Made by a program: the position numbers and the translations under genes
Notes under the pieces: model-generated
What the model was told of the DNA's origin: nothing
Database searches by the model: none
Seen by the model: only the letters and a program-made list of their open reading frames with translations
Shown here: piece after piece, positions 46,275 to 57,086 of the stretch
Position numbering within the stretch: position 1 is the stretch's first letter
Layout: each line of letters opens with the position of its first letter
NCBI GenBank assembly: GCA_037176885.1
Contig: JAWWNJ010000082.1
Location: 310,001 to 374,000 of the forward strand
Length of the DNA stretch: 64,000 nucleotides
Origin: Favolaschia claudopus
Taxonomy: Eukaryota; Basidiomycota; Agaricomycetes; Agaricales; Mycenaceae
Reading direction: 5' to 3'

Positions 46275-48353
46275 TCACTCCTCTCCCGTAGCTTCCCAGA
46301 TGAGCCGTGAGCGTGTCCCGCTGGCTGTCATGAGCTTCCGGCGTTCTCGCCAAGCTGAGATCCCGCTGAGGAGGATAGCGATGAAGCATGCAGTGGTTGT
46401 GAGCCCTAAGGTCGCAACGTAGCAGCTCCGTCCCTCGAAGCACTGGTGTGCCACGGCGTTCGCCGCTCTCGCTGCTGTTGCTTGAACAGTAGCGGTGGTC
46501 TCTCCGGGTTCGTGCGCATCGAGGTTCCGCCCAAAGGCAATCGAAAACAGGTTCCCGCCCACCAACGGAGAAAGGGATAGGTATCCCCAGTTTTCGGAGA
46601 AATGCACTGGCAACAAAGGTGGGTCAATGCACGAGGCAGTACCAGGGAGGAAAAGTGCATACGGAGACCAAAAAATTCGATGCACACGGTTGGGAAAAGG
46701 CCAAAGATGGTGCCATACGACAATCCCACAAGAGTACTAGCTTTCCAAAGGTTTGTTACGTCTGTAATCCGAGCAGCCAGGATCTGCGAGCAGAAGAAAA
46801 GGCTGGAGACGAGGAGAAGGGAGTATGACCGAGGGAAGCCGAAACGGTTCTTGAAGAGGTCGGAAATGACACCTGTGTGAATGAATAAGAGGTGGTAGTG
46901 CAGATAGACAATTGCAACAAACCAATGACTATACGGCCCGCAAAGTTCATGATGGATATAGTCGATACCTGCGTCGCTTGGAATTGGGCAGCTTCGATCT
47001 CGTCGTACTCGGGATTCCCTTGGGCAAAGAGGGCTTGAGACATAGAGCCGACGTTGTTGATGTCTATGTACCCTCAATACCTCAAAAACAGGCCGAAGGG
47101 GGCGGAAACTTACACATCAGTCCCGTCCCGCTCACTGAGTTCACATGTTAATCTACACTCGCGGATGGGAGACAGTCTACGCACGTAGAGAGAGATTCGC
47201 GAAGAGGAGCCAAAAGTCCGGACTGGTCCAAAGCGCGCGTCCGTACACGTTCGGACCCTCGAGCGCTTCCTGCTTGCTGCGGCTAATGCTACGACGGTGA
47301 GAGGCCGAGCGGCTACGGCTGGCGGAAGGACTACTACGTGGCGGACTCAGTTCAATCCCTCTTGCATCTGAGACATACTCTTCCATCAATGGGCTGGAAG
47401 GGGCAGCAGAATCTCCGTCCAGGAGGGGCGTGTGGATATCGTCGCCGTGATGGAAGATGGTTGCTTCAGCCTCTGCGGCGACAGTCGGGATGATTGTGTG
47501 GTCGTCATCTTCGGAAGCGGACAGCGGTATAGATCGTACGAGGAAAAGTCCGATGAAGGTTGTCAGCGCAGTGCCCAGCGAAAGCAAAAGCAAGAAAGAC
47601 GACGTGTCTCCGGGGAAGAAGATGTGGGCCAGTGTAGAGAAGAAGAATGCAGAGAGCCCAAAGCCGGAAAGTACGATTCCTGTCGTTGTTGCGCGCTAAC
47701 GAGAGAGTGAGGGGCAGAGTTTGCTTGATGCCGATACTCAGACGTACCGCTCTGTCAGGAAACGATTTAGCGGTGGAATTGACCGCGCCCGTAAACGCTG
47801 CATTTCCGCCAGCACCAGTCATAAAGCTGCACGCGATTAGGAGTCCAAGACCAAGGCTGGACAGGGTGTTGCCATCGTCCACGCCAGTATTGTAGAAATG
47901 TCGGATTCCGGTGTATCCGAAGAAGAGAAAGATGAAGCCGAAGAAGATTGGTATGCGTGGTCCACGCGAGTCGACGATCCGTCCCCAGAAAGGCGCACTG
48001 CTATAAACCCCGACTGCATGGCGCGCATTAGCATCAATGAAAGACTGAACAGGCAAGTTGTGCACACCATTCCCCGCGAGTCCTACGACATTTAATTGGG
48101 TGTGATTGATATTGAGACGAGCAGCAAGTTGGGGTGAATATGCTGGAAACGGAGTCAGCTTGGTCGCGTGGATCATAGTACAGCTTCGCACCAGAGAACA
48201 CCTGATAAGAGGGTCAGTTTACCAAGTAGAGACCCGACCAGAAACACATACGTAGTTCGTTCCCGATCCAACGGCCACAACTAAAGACGCCAGGAGAGTC
48301 GTAAGGCGGGGCACGCTGAGCAAGCCAGGAACTGCCGAATTTGGGGGAGCCAT
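46275..48353 (-). CDS. MFS transporter (nodulin-like / monocarboxylate type), full copy
   Basis: Minus-strand gene from ATG 48353 (MAPPNSAVPGLLSVPRLTTLLAS) to TGA 46275, several exons. Seen: SGTNYVFSAYSPQLAARL, a splice to VGVYSSAPFWGRIVDSRGPR (the MFS loop 2-3 motif G-R-x-x-D-x-x-G-x-R), GFIFLFFGYTGI, FMTGAGGNAAFTGAVN, a long hydrophilic Ser/Arg and acidic loop between the halves, then ALWTSPDFWLLF, NNVGSMSQALF, and the C-terminal helices to ATLGLTTTACFIAILLSGI. This looks like the fungal nodulin-like MFS group (yeast YMR155W type); substrates of this group are not well known. The 5' three quarters lie inside the tandem duplication; the C-terminal exons lie outside it. Confidence 0.82.
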
Positions 48354-51000
48354 TGACGCAGAAGGAGACCGCCGAGAGATCGCGAGAGTACACGTAGGAG
48401 TTTAGACCGATGCCATGCAGTGGGAAGCGAGGAGAAAGATAACCGGCTAACACAGCCAGTTATCAGCAGGGCCGGCTATCTCCGATCTCGAATAGGCGCA
48501 AAACGAGAGGGTACCGTGTCGAGCGGTAAGAACTTGAATGCTTACTGTGTTAGCTTATATCCTGTACACTGGGAATGTAGGCCGTGAGAGCCAGACCGCC
48601 GTGCTCGAGAATTGCACACCTCAAAATTTTGGAAATGAATGGCTTACTTACCATTTTAGGCAGCTGCGGCGTTTGTCTTCCTCTTACCTTCACTCACTCA
48701 CTTCTCACTTCTCAGCTTCGTTGTCCCGCGTACGCCGCCTTTGCTCACCCCGCTGCATGAAACGCGCTCCGCCCTCTTCCTCACCGTCGTCGCCTTTCCC
48801 CGGTCCGCGTCTAAACGGCGCTGAGAGCGCGACGTACCATCACCACTCCGTCACCGTCACTGCCACTCTTGAGGTCGTCGTCCCCTTGACGCCCCATCCT
48901 TCCCTCGCCCGCAAACCCCACGCCGCTACCGTGTCCTGCCTGCCGCTAGGACGTGCGCCGTCTCTTTACTTCACTGACTACTTACACTAAATTTCAGTTC
49001 TAGTCTATTCTACGACATTGTCAACGCAGAAACGGAGGGAAAGGGGGAGAAAACGTACCTCGCAAACGGAGTCCGAGAGCTGCGGGAAAATACGGTGCGT
49101 CTACCTATCTATTTCCTCGTCTACCTCTTCGCCGGCCTCGGCGCATCGTCTCGGCCAACCATCGCCACCTCACCTCACCTTGCCTCACCGTGTCCGCCAC
49201 CTCTTGAAACCCGCAGCCGCTCGTCGCTCGCCGACGCCATCCCGACACTCGCCCTCACCCAGGCGTCTTCACCCCGCTCCCTCGTTTCCCATTCCCCGAA
49301 ATCCGCAGCCGCCCACCTATCGCCGTGGCCATCCCGATGCTCCCCTCGCGAAGACGTCGAGGATATCGACAGCCTCACGCTAATGCAGATCTCGGCGGCG
49401 TACTCGTTACCACCGGCGCGTGCGCCGTCGTTTCTACCCTGCAAATTCTTCCAGTCAGCCGAACGCGTCGAGGAGCAAGATCGTATGCCACGTACCGTGT
49501 CCGTAAATAGCCAATAAATCAATTTTGCGCTAAACTGCCCGCGTGAATCCATGAGCAAAGTTGCGAGTCAGCGGAAATCACTCACTCGTGAAGAAGTCCA
49601 GCGCTACTGGGCTGAATTCAACGAAAACTGTGAAGATTGTCAACGAGTCGCATAGAGCAAGAGTCAAAAAGACTTCGATTGGTGCAAAACTGCCAAGTCA
49701 GTCGAAACAGCGCGAAATGGAAGAGACGTCGCAAAACAATTAGCTAACTAGAGAAACGGAATAAAACGAAGACTCACCAGATGCAGCTTGGTGCGGTGCA
49801 GAGCGCAGAGAAATCTAAATACCCAAAATGTCAGTTTTAAATCAAATTTCAAGTCAACGTAGAATGCGTACCTTGAGAGATCTAACGAGCGGGGCGTGCT
49901 AAAGGTAAAGAAAACTGTAAGAAATGAGTTAACAAGTCGAGTGAATACGCTGATACTACGATTGTACCGAGTCGAGTCGAAACGAGCGAAATGAAGGTAA
50001 AGTATAGCTCGAGACAAAGGAAACCGAAAGAAATGAATACAGCTTACATTCACGAGATGCAGTTTGGTGCGATGCAAAGCATACAAATTGAATCTGAACA
50101 ATTTCAATTCAAGGTAAGCTTTGAGAATGAAGTTCAAGGAAATTGAATGAACTCACTGTGCTGCCCTAACCAGTCGAAATGTGCATAGCACTCGATTCCT
50201 AATGAAAGTTTCAAACCCGTCAGTTTCAACGGTTCAGATTCAAGCTGAAAGACTTACCTCGTAGCACCAGTCGAAATGTGCATCTCATTGCAGATGGCAC
50301 TCGACGATGAAAAACCTAATGAGAGATGAAAGTCAAAGTAGTTCAAGTCGAGACGAACTTGAATAGAATACACTTGACCTCATTGCACAAACAGTCGAAA
50401 CGTGCACTGTCTCTTTGCAGATAGCACTCGGTTGAGATATACCTAATGGAAGATTGAGGTCAAGGTCGAGTTGAAGGCAAGACAAACTTGAATAGATTGG
50501 CTCACTCACCGACGCCCTAAACAGTTGTCAAGCAAGGTATGTTGAACATGTAGATGTATGTACTATGAAAGTGGGCCAATTGAAAGAGCATCGATGATAG
50601 AGTCAGGGTAACATACATACCTTTCGAACATAAAAAGCACTGAACGGCAGTGAGATAGGTCAGCGGTGGTTTGAAACGAAGACGGTGACGGCGTGGACTC
50701 ACAACGATGCCCGACTACCCGTCAGCGCCACTCAACAACTTCCACCTCCAATCCGACCAACCCAGATGAGAGACTAGGATAGACAATGGATCAACAGCCT
50801 GCAATGGGAGAAAAGATCATCAGTGCACCGAACGAAGAGTCGAGTTCAAGTTGAACTCACCAACGTCGACGGCGGCGTCGAGGAGAAGGGTAGCGTTGAG
50901 GGCGAGGGCGAGGGCAAGGTGGGCGGATATGGGCTAGAGGAGTCAGAGTAGATGGTGGGGGGAAGGAAAGAGGGCGAGTGTTGACATCCCGTACACGCAC
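48354..51000 (-). other. minus-strand splice-rich region with repeated exon-like modules
   Basis: No recognisable protein. Between ~49560 and 51000 the minus strand has a regular alternation of donors (GTGAGT near 50855, 50697, 50505, 50150 and 49770; GTATGT near 50615; GTAAGT near 50250) and acceptors (CATTAG). Two modules read LYALHRTKLHLV and LCALHRTKLHLV (near 50055 and 49785), three further modules at 50165-50450 share CAGTCGAAATGTGCA and GCACTCG. No continuous reading frame joins them. They look like duplicated exons of a spliced transcript, perhaps non-coding. From 48354 to 49560 there is CT-rich sequence with no clear feature. Confidence 0.45.
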
Positions 51001-51010
51001 GGCTTATATA
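51001..51010 (-). promoter_or_regulatory. TATA box upstream of the minus-strand spliced region
   Basis: TATATAAGCC on the minus strand, followed ~120 bases later by the first GTGAGT donor (near 50855). Repeated at 59734-59743 in copy 2. Confidence 0.4.
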
Positions 51011-52800
51011 CCCTCAGACGGCCTTCCACGGCTCCCCCGATTTCAACCACAAGATCTCCGTTTCCATGCCCTCAATATGACTCGGAGTGGTTCCGCGGAC
51101 CTCGCGTAGAGACTCCGAAATAGAATCTCGCACACGCGGCGAGGAATCGGTAGCGTTGTCGAGATGGTTGGAATGCCTGAAATATTCGTATGTCGGCGGA
51201 GATGGGGGATACGAGGCTGCGCACCAGTTTCCATGCGTATCTGACAGTTCTCATCAAATTCCAAAGGTTATCCCCGCCGAAACCCTGACTCTCCGCGTTG
51301 AAAACTGCGATGTTGGAAAGTGGTTGAATTGCAGATACGAAGTTGTGGGTGCGGTGGTGAGCTAGTATAAGGCCTCAGCAACAGTAAAGATAAGTTCAAG
51401 TAAGTCTGAGCAGCTAAATATAGCATGAGTCACAGCGATACCGCTAAACAAGCGAGAAATAGGAAATCGCACCAGAATTCCCTGTCCATTCTCCGCCGCT
51501 CTTTTCGCTCTAACAGCATTTCCGAATCCTCAGCGTATCCATGGAGTCTATTTTGGGTGACTTCCGCCAACACAGCCCGGACCCTGACCTTCTGAACCGC
51601 GTTTTCACGCAATTGCTGCATTTGCCGTTTCCGCCGTTTCTGCAGCCCTGAGCGGCCATTTCGGCGGGATTAGTGTTCAAGGCAGTTCAAAACATGTGCG
51701 GGTACTCACCTGAGTTGTTATAGCCCAAAACACCCAGTGAAACCAAAACCGATGATGGAGGTAGAGGACAAGAGGGAACGCCTTCCTATTCTGGACGCCG
51801 GCGTTGAACTGTCAAAAACTATTTGGTGGCGTTTGCCCCCGGCTTGCTCTCAACCGCCATCACCGACAAATTTTTTATCAGTTATCTTCGCGGTGCCTCG
51901 ACGGCATATCGCTTTGACCTTGCGGCATTCAAGTCATCAACATTCGGTCTGCCAGCAGCGTTTCGTTACAGGCTCTTTAGCGAAATCCAGGCCGGCTCAG
52001 ATTGATATCAAGTTCAACATTCGGCGCGTTCGCTTACCAGAAACTATCTTTGGCTGTGGGATCCCGCTCTCGTTAATCTGCACGATGGATCTGCAAACTC
52101 TCGGCAACGTTACCCGACTCGCGCGACGGCGCCGTCCCCACCGACCCCGACTCCAAGCGGTCAAAGTCGCAAAAATAACTTGTTTCTCAAATCGACTGTC
52201 CCTCCTGTCGCTTCCTACTTAGATTGGAGATCGGGGCTGGGGCTGCTGGGCTATTTACTGCACTGTGAGTACTTTTGCGCATTATTTTCGTCTCTTGCGA
52301 ATACACATTCCTTTCAACTCGAAATTCAATCTGGTTGAATCTTCGTTTGAATTTTGAATGTTTCGTTGTTTGCGAGGCGAAACATGCTATTTTGCCTATG
52401 ACGCGCCGTCCTCTCTCACTTTTTTTAGCTGTATAGGCTCACCGCAATCATATCTGATTTTGTGTTATTTACAGATCGACTCGATTTCGAGATCTACGCG
52501 CCCCCGCTAATCCCACCTCCCAAAATGGCGGCGGTGACTCAACGAGATGAGAGAGACTATTAATATATCGGCGGAAGACGCGTTGCTCAGGGCCATGACA
52601 CGGGTATGTGCATCTGTTTTGTTGAATGTTTGATTTGATGCACCGCAACTCAACCAAATCACGGCAGCTCCTTCCTTTATCACCACCACCACCTCGCCCC
52701 ATCTTCAACTTTGTCCCCACTTCCCTCTCCCCCAACACCCAACCCGCTTACCCGGCGCTTCCTCGACATAGCTAGCTCCTCTTTCCCAACCTTCAAGTCG
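51011..52800. other. unassigned centre of the duplicated unit
   Basis: No recognisable gene. The largest plus-strand open frame (51737-52222) is accompanied by open stretches in the other frames and has no known motif; I do not call it. The part near 52500-52620 (AAAATGGCGGCGG, with AT-rich flank) could be a start region for the plus-strand modules that follow. Confidence 0.3.
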
Positions 52801-55060
52801 TCGAGTTCTCAAGTTGAACTCGGACACCCAACGCTCCCAGGTGAGCTTCCTTTCTCCGCCTTTCTCCTTCAACATCTAGCCCATCTCTGACGAGCTTTTC
52901 AGTCTCCTTCGAATGCTTTTGAACCTCGACAAACGCCTCACGCCCCATCAACTCAACTTTGTCACGCACCACAACTCTCGTGCAGTCAACGCGCCGCTTC
53001 GCGGCGCCAACCTGTCATGGATTCTCAGGTATGTGCAGGGCTTCTGCGATGGAACTTTCTCTTCTGTTCTAACGACGTTGCGAGCAGTTTTCAACCTTGC
53101 TTTTGCCGCCGGCAGGCCAGCCGCGCCACTCCAAAACTCGTTCCAGCGTCTTTCCTGTTGTCAACCACCTCGTCGCGAGCGCGCCGCAAAGCGTTGCTTC
53201 TCTTTTACAATTCATAAGGCATGTGTGCCGCTCCTTGACATTTTCTTGTGTTCTGACCACCTTTTAGATAGATCTTCGAGCCCGTTTCGGCTGCCGGCAG
53301 GCAAACTCAGGCTCCCGCCTTGGAGTTGAGTTGAACTCAACTCAGCTTCGTCATTGCGAATCAAGCACTCTTTCGACGCGACGGGCGCGCCGCGAAGCCG
53401 CGCTCAACCTTCTAACGAGGTGTGTGAATCACTCCCATTGTGTACTTTTCGCGCTGTTCTGACACCATATTCAACAGTTTTGCAAAATAATTTTGGCCGC
53501 CGGCAGGCTAACCCCGCCCCTTCAACCTTAGACCAACATAGCTTTGCAATGTCTTCGACGATTTCGGCATCTCACAAGCGCCGCCCAGTGGCGCATACTC
53601 CTAACGCGATGTATCGATGTCCCGCGAGCGGGACGCATGCTCGGTGAGTATCCAACCTCTTTCCCTCAATACACAAGTACTAACTCATTTCAAGCTTTTG
53701 TTTCTCGGGTTCAAGCCGCCGGCAGGCTAATACCGCCCCCGACGATTCAATCAGCAAGTCCCCGAGCAACTTCAAGTCGTTGGGGTCGCCGTTGCCGCCG
53801 CGACGCCAACTCTCGACTGCATATTTCGACGTCCCGCGAGCGGGACGTATACTTGGTAACTGTTCATCTGATGTTCAAATTCGGACTTGCTCTGAGTTTT
53901 TTTCCAGGCGTTCAAGCCGCCGGCAGGCTAACCCACGTCCCCAAGTTCTAAGCGGCGTACGTACCTTTGCCTTGCCTTCAACGGCATCCCGCGAGCGCCG
54001 CGCAGCGGCGCGTACTCTTGACACTATGTATCGACGTCCCGCGAGCGGGACGCAGGCTCGGTGAGTCTTCAATTCTATCCCTGAATGCGCAAATTCTGAC
54101 GATATAGCAGCCTTTTTTCTACGGGTTCGGGCCGCCGGCAGGCAAATGCGCTCCTCAAGGATCAAAACGGCGGGTGTCTGGAGTCTGCCTCTCAAGGCTC
54201 GGGTCCAACGCTGCGAGCGGCGCGTTACGGTGCTATGTTTTTTCCGTGTTGGTGAGTTCTTGTTCCACTGTACTTCTTTGTTATGTTTAGACGAAAGATG
54301 ATCTTGGTGATGCGTTGAAGGGCGTCGCTCACATTGAATACTGTATATATCGCGTTCCTGCGAGCGCTTCCGATGCTCGGTAAGTTTTCCTGAAAGCTTG
54401 GACGTGTTTTGTTCGATTTCCTTTGCATTTTTCTTTGCATTTCGCCGCCTCGCGATGACTATACGTATCAATCTCCCGCGACCGAGAGCTCATACAGGTG
54501 GGTCTCTATCTTACATCCCAGCCGTTTGTCTCGCGTCCCCACCGTGCCGGGGACTCTGTTTTTCAAAATCCGATTTTTCGCGTTCCCGCGAGCGACGCCA
54601 ATCCAAAGCAGCGAATGGAGTCGTTACTTCGAGCCCGTGATCTTCTCATTTCAATGCACCCCCAACGTCGACTACGATATATATCTTCGTCCCGCGAGCA
54701 AGAACTTGCCTCCGCGTTGAAAATTCGACTTGACTCAAAGGTGAGTTCCTATCCATTGATTTCGAGCGCGCTGACTGATTGGAGCTCTCGAATATACGAA
54801 AATTGCGCTGAGACGACGGATTTGCTTCCCGCGACCGACTTGCTTTCAAGTTGCAAGACTTTCGAATCTCAAGACTCTCAGCAATTCACTGAATTCCGAG
54901 TCTTGTACCGAATTGCCTTCAAATTTCAAGATTCTGTCCCGAATTTCGAGTCTTGGTGCAAAAACGGCCAGTTCTCCCAACTCGACACTTCAAAAAATAT
55001 CGACTCATGCGACGATTTGGTGCGCATTCCAACTTTGACTTGGTAGAATTCATGTATTCG
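52800..55060 (+). repeat. plus-strand tandem exon-like modules, ~200-base period
   Basis: GCCGCCGGCAGGC or a close variant recurs at 53105, 53289, 53496, 53715, 53916 and 54131. Most modules also carry a CCCGCGAGCG-type block, three times as the inverted repeat GTCCCGCGAGCGGGAC (53619, 53831, 54036), followed in a few bases by a donor (GGTGAGT near 53644, 54060, 54251, 54739; GGTAACT near 53856; GGTAAGT near 54380). Pyrimidine-rich AG acceptors come ~50-60 bases later. Two modules translate similarly (RRQANPAPSTLDQ ... RCPASGTHAR and RRQANPRPQVLSG ... RRPASGTQAR), others only in another frame, so coding is doubtful. Confidence 0.6.
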
Positions 55061-55419
55061 TCGCAAATGAATATATTCACTTTAAACTGCTAAAACACGC
55101 GAATGACACGCTAATTAACGCGTCTCGACGCGTCCCTCGAGTTCCCTCTGAGTCTACAACACATTCCCCTCCTCTCCTGCCCAAACGGCGCGTCAAGTCA
55201 CGGGAAAACGCGTTCACGCACCTTCAAAATCTAAATTTTCTCCCCCGGCAGTCAATCCCCAAACATAAACAAGGTCCGTGCGCGAGCCCTCAGGTATAAA
55301 GCTAGACAAAATGGGCGACGCAGTACGCCTTGGCGACGCATGCCTTAGCGTAAGCAGGCCGTGCGCAGTGTCTGGGAATTTCCTTTTTGGGCACTCACCT
55401 CAATCCCTCGACATACTCG

Positions 55420-57086
55420 TCAAAGGCCAAAGATGGTGCCATACGACAATCCCACAAGGGTACTAGCTTTCCAAAGGTTTGTTACGTCTGTAATCTGGGC
55501 AGCAAGGATCTGCGAGCAGAAAAAAAGGCTGGAGACGAGCAGAAGCGAGTATGATCGGGGGAAGCCGAAACGGTTCTTCAAAATGTCGGAAATGACACCT
55601 GGGTGAATGAATGAGAGGTGGTAGTAGGTTGTGCAGATACACAATTGCAACGAACCAATGACTATACGGCCCGCAAAGTTCATGATGGAGATGGTCGATA
55701 CCTGCGTCGCTTGGAATTGGGCAGCTTTGATCTCGTCGTACTCGGGATTCCCTTGGGCGAAGAGGGCTTGAGACATAGAGCCGACGTTGTTGATGTCTAT
55801 GTACCCTCAATACCTCAAAAACAGGCCGAAGGGGGCGGAAACTTACACATCAGTCCCGTCCCGCTCACTGAGTTCACATGTTAATCTACACTCGCGGATG
55901 GAAGACAAGCTACGCACGTAGAGAGAGATTCGCGAAAAGGAGCCAAAAGTCCGGACTGGTCCAAAGCGCGCGTCCGTACACGTTCAGACCCTCGAGCGCT
56001 TCCTGCTTGCTGCGGCTGATGCTACGGCGGTGAGAGGCCGAGCGGCTACGGCTGGCGGAAGGACTACTACGTGGTGGACTCAGTTCAATCCCTCTTGCAT
56101 CTGAGACATACTCTTCCATCAATGGGCTGGAAGGGGCAGCAGAATCTCCGTCCAGGAGGGGCGTGTGTATATCGTCGCCGTGATGGAAGATGGTTGCTTC
56201 AGCCTCTGCGGCGACAGTCGGGATGATTGTGTGGTCGTCATCTTCGGAAGCGGACAGCGGTATAGATCGTACGAGGAATAGTCCGATGAAGGTTGTCAGC
56301 GCAGTGCCCAGCGAAAGCAAAAGCAAGAAAGACGACGTGTCTCCGGGGAAGAAGATGTGGGCCAGTGTAGAGAAGAAGAATGCAGAGAGCCCAAAGCCGG
56401 AAAGTACGATTCCTGTCGTTGTTGCGCGCTAACGAGAGAGTGAGGGGCAGAGTTTGCTTGATGCCGATACTCAGACGTACCGCTCTGTCAGGAAACGATT
56501 TAGCGGTGGAATTGACCGCGCCCGTAAACGCTGCATTTCCGCCAGCACCAGTCATAAAGCTGCACGCGATTAGGAGTCCAAGACCAAGGCTGGACAGGGT
56601 GTTGCCATCGTCCACGCCAGTATTGTAGAAATGTCGGATTCCGGTGTATCCGAAGAAGAGAAAGATGAAGCCGAAGAAGATTGGTATGCGTGGTCCACGC
56701 GAGTCGACGATCCGTCCCCAGAAAGGCGCACTGCTATAAACCCCGACTGCATGGCGCGCATTAGCATCAATGAAAGACTGAACAGGCAAGTTGTGCACAC
56801 CATTCCCCGCGAGTCCTACGACATTTAATTGGGTGTGATTGATATTGAGACGAGCAGCAAGTTGGGGTGAATATGCTGGAAACGGAGTCAGCTTGGTCGC
56901 GTGGATCATAGTACAGCTTCGCACCAGAGAACACCTGATAAGAGGGTCAGTTTACCAAGTAGAGACCCGACCAGAAACACATACGTAGTTCGTTCCCGAT
57001 CCAACGGCCACAACTAAAGACGCCAGGAGAGTCGTAAGGCGGGGCACGCTGAGCAAGCCAGGAACTGCCGAATTTGGGGGAGCCAT
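55420..57086 (-). pseudogene. MFS transporter, 3'-truncated second copy
   Basis: Duplicate of the MFS gene in copy 2 of the tandem duplication: ATG at 57086, same exons, up to LVGLSYGTIFGL, where the duplication border puts a TGA at 55420-55422 right after the junction. It therefore lacks the last ~130 residues (C-terminal helices). Small differences from copy 1 occur in the loop and 3' part, for instance a 7-base insertion near 55630, which lies in an intron. Transcription could still start from the identical promoter but the product would be incomplete. Confidence 0.85.

Larger units (their letters stand above)
46696..55421. repeat. 8.73-kb tandem duplication, copy 1
   Basis: From AAAGGCCAAAGATGGTGCC at 46696 every landmark recurs 8726 bases later, changing to 8733 after a 7-base insertion near 55630 in copy 2. 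Differences (substitutions and that indel) are concentrated in the first ~900 bases; beyond about 47600 I found no difference up to the window end. Contents: most of the MFS gene, then ~7 kb with no recognisable protein. The final ~154 bases before copy 2 cannot be compared because the window ends. Confidence 0.93.

Noticed and set aside
48538..49517. Overlapping plus-strand frames of 120-150 codons behind the MFS promoter
   Set aside because: Several overlapping Pro/Ser/Arg-rich frames on both strands indicate composition, not coding.
51737..52222. 161-codon open frame in the centre of the duplicated unit
   Set aside because: No domain recognised, neighbouring frames are also open and codon pattern is not convincing; duplicated at 60470 only because the whole unit is duplicated.
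53600..54060. CRISPR-like array from repeated CCCGCGAGCGGGACG
   Set aside because: Units are ~200 bases apart, degenerate and in a eukaryotic context with splice sites; no CRISPR character.
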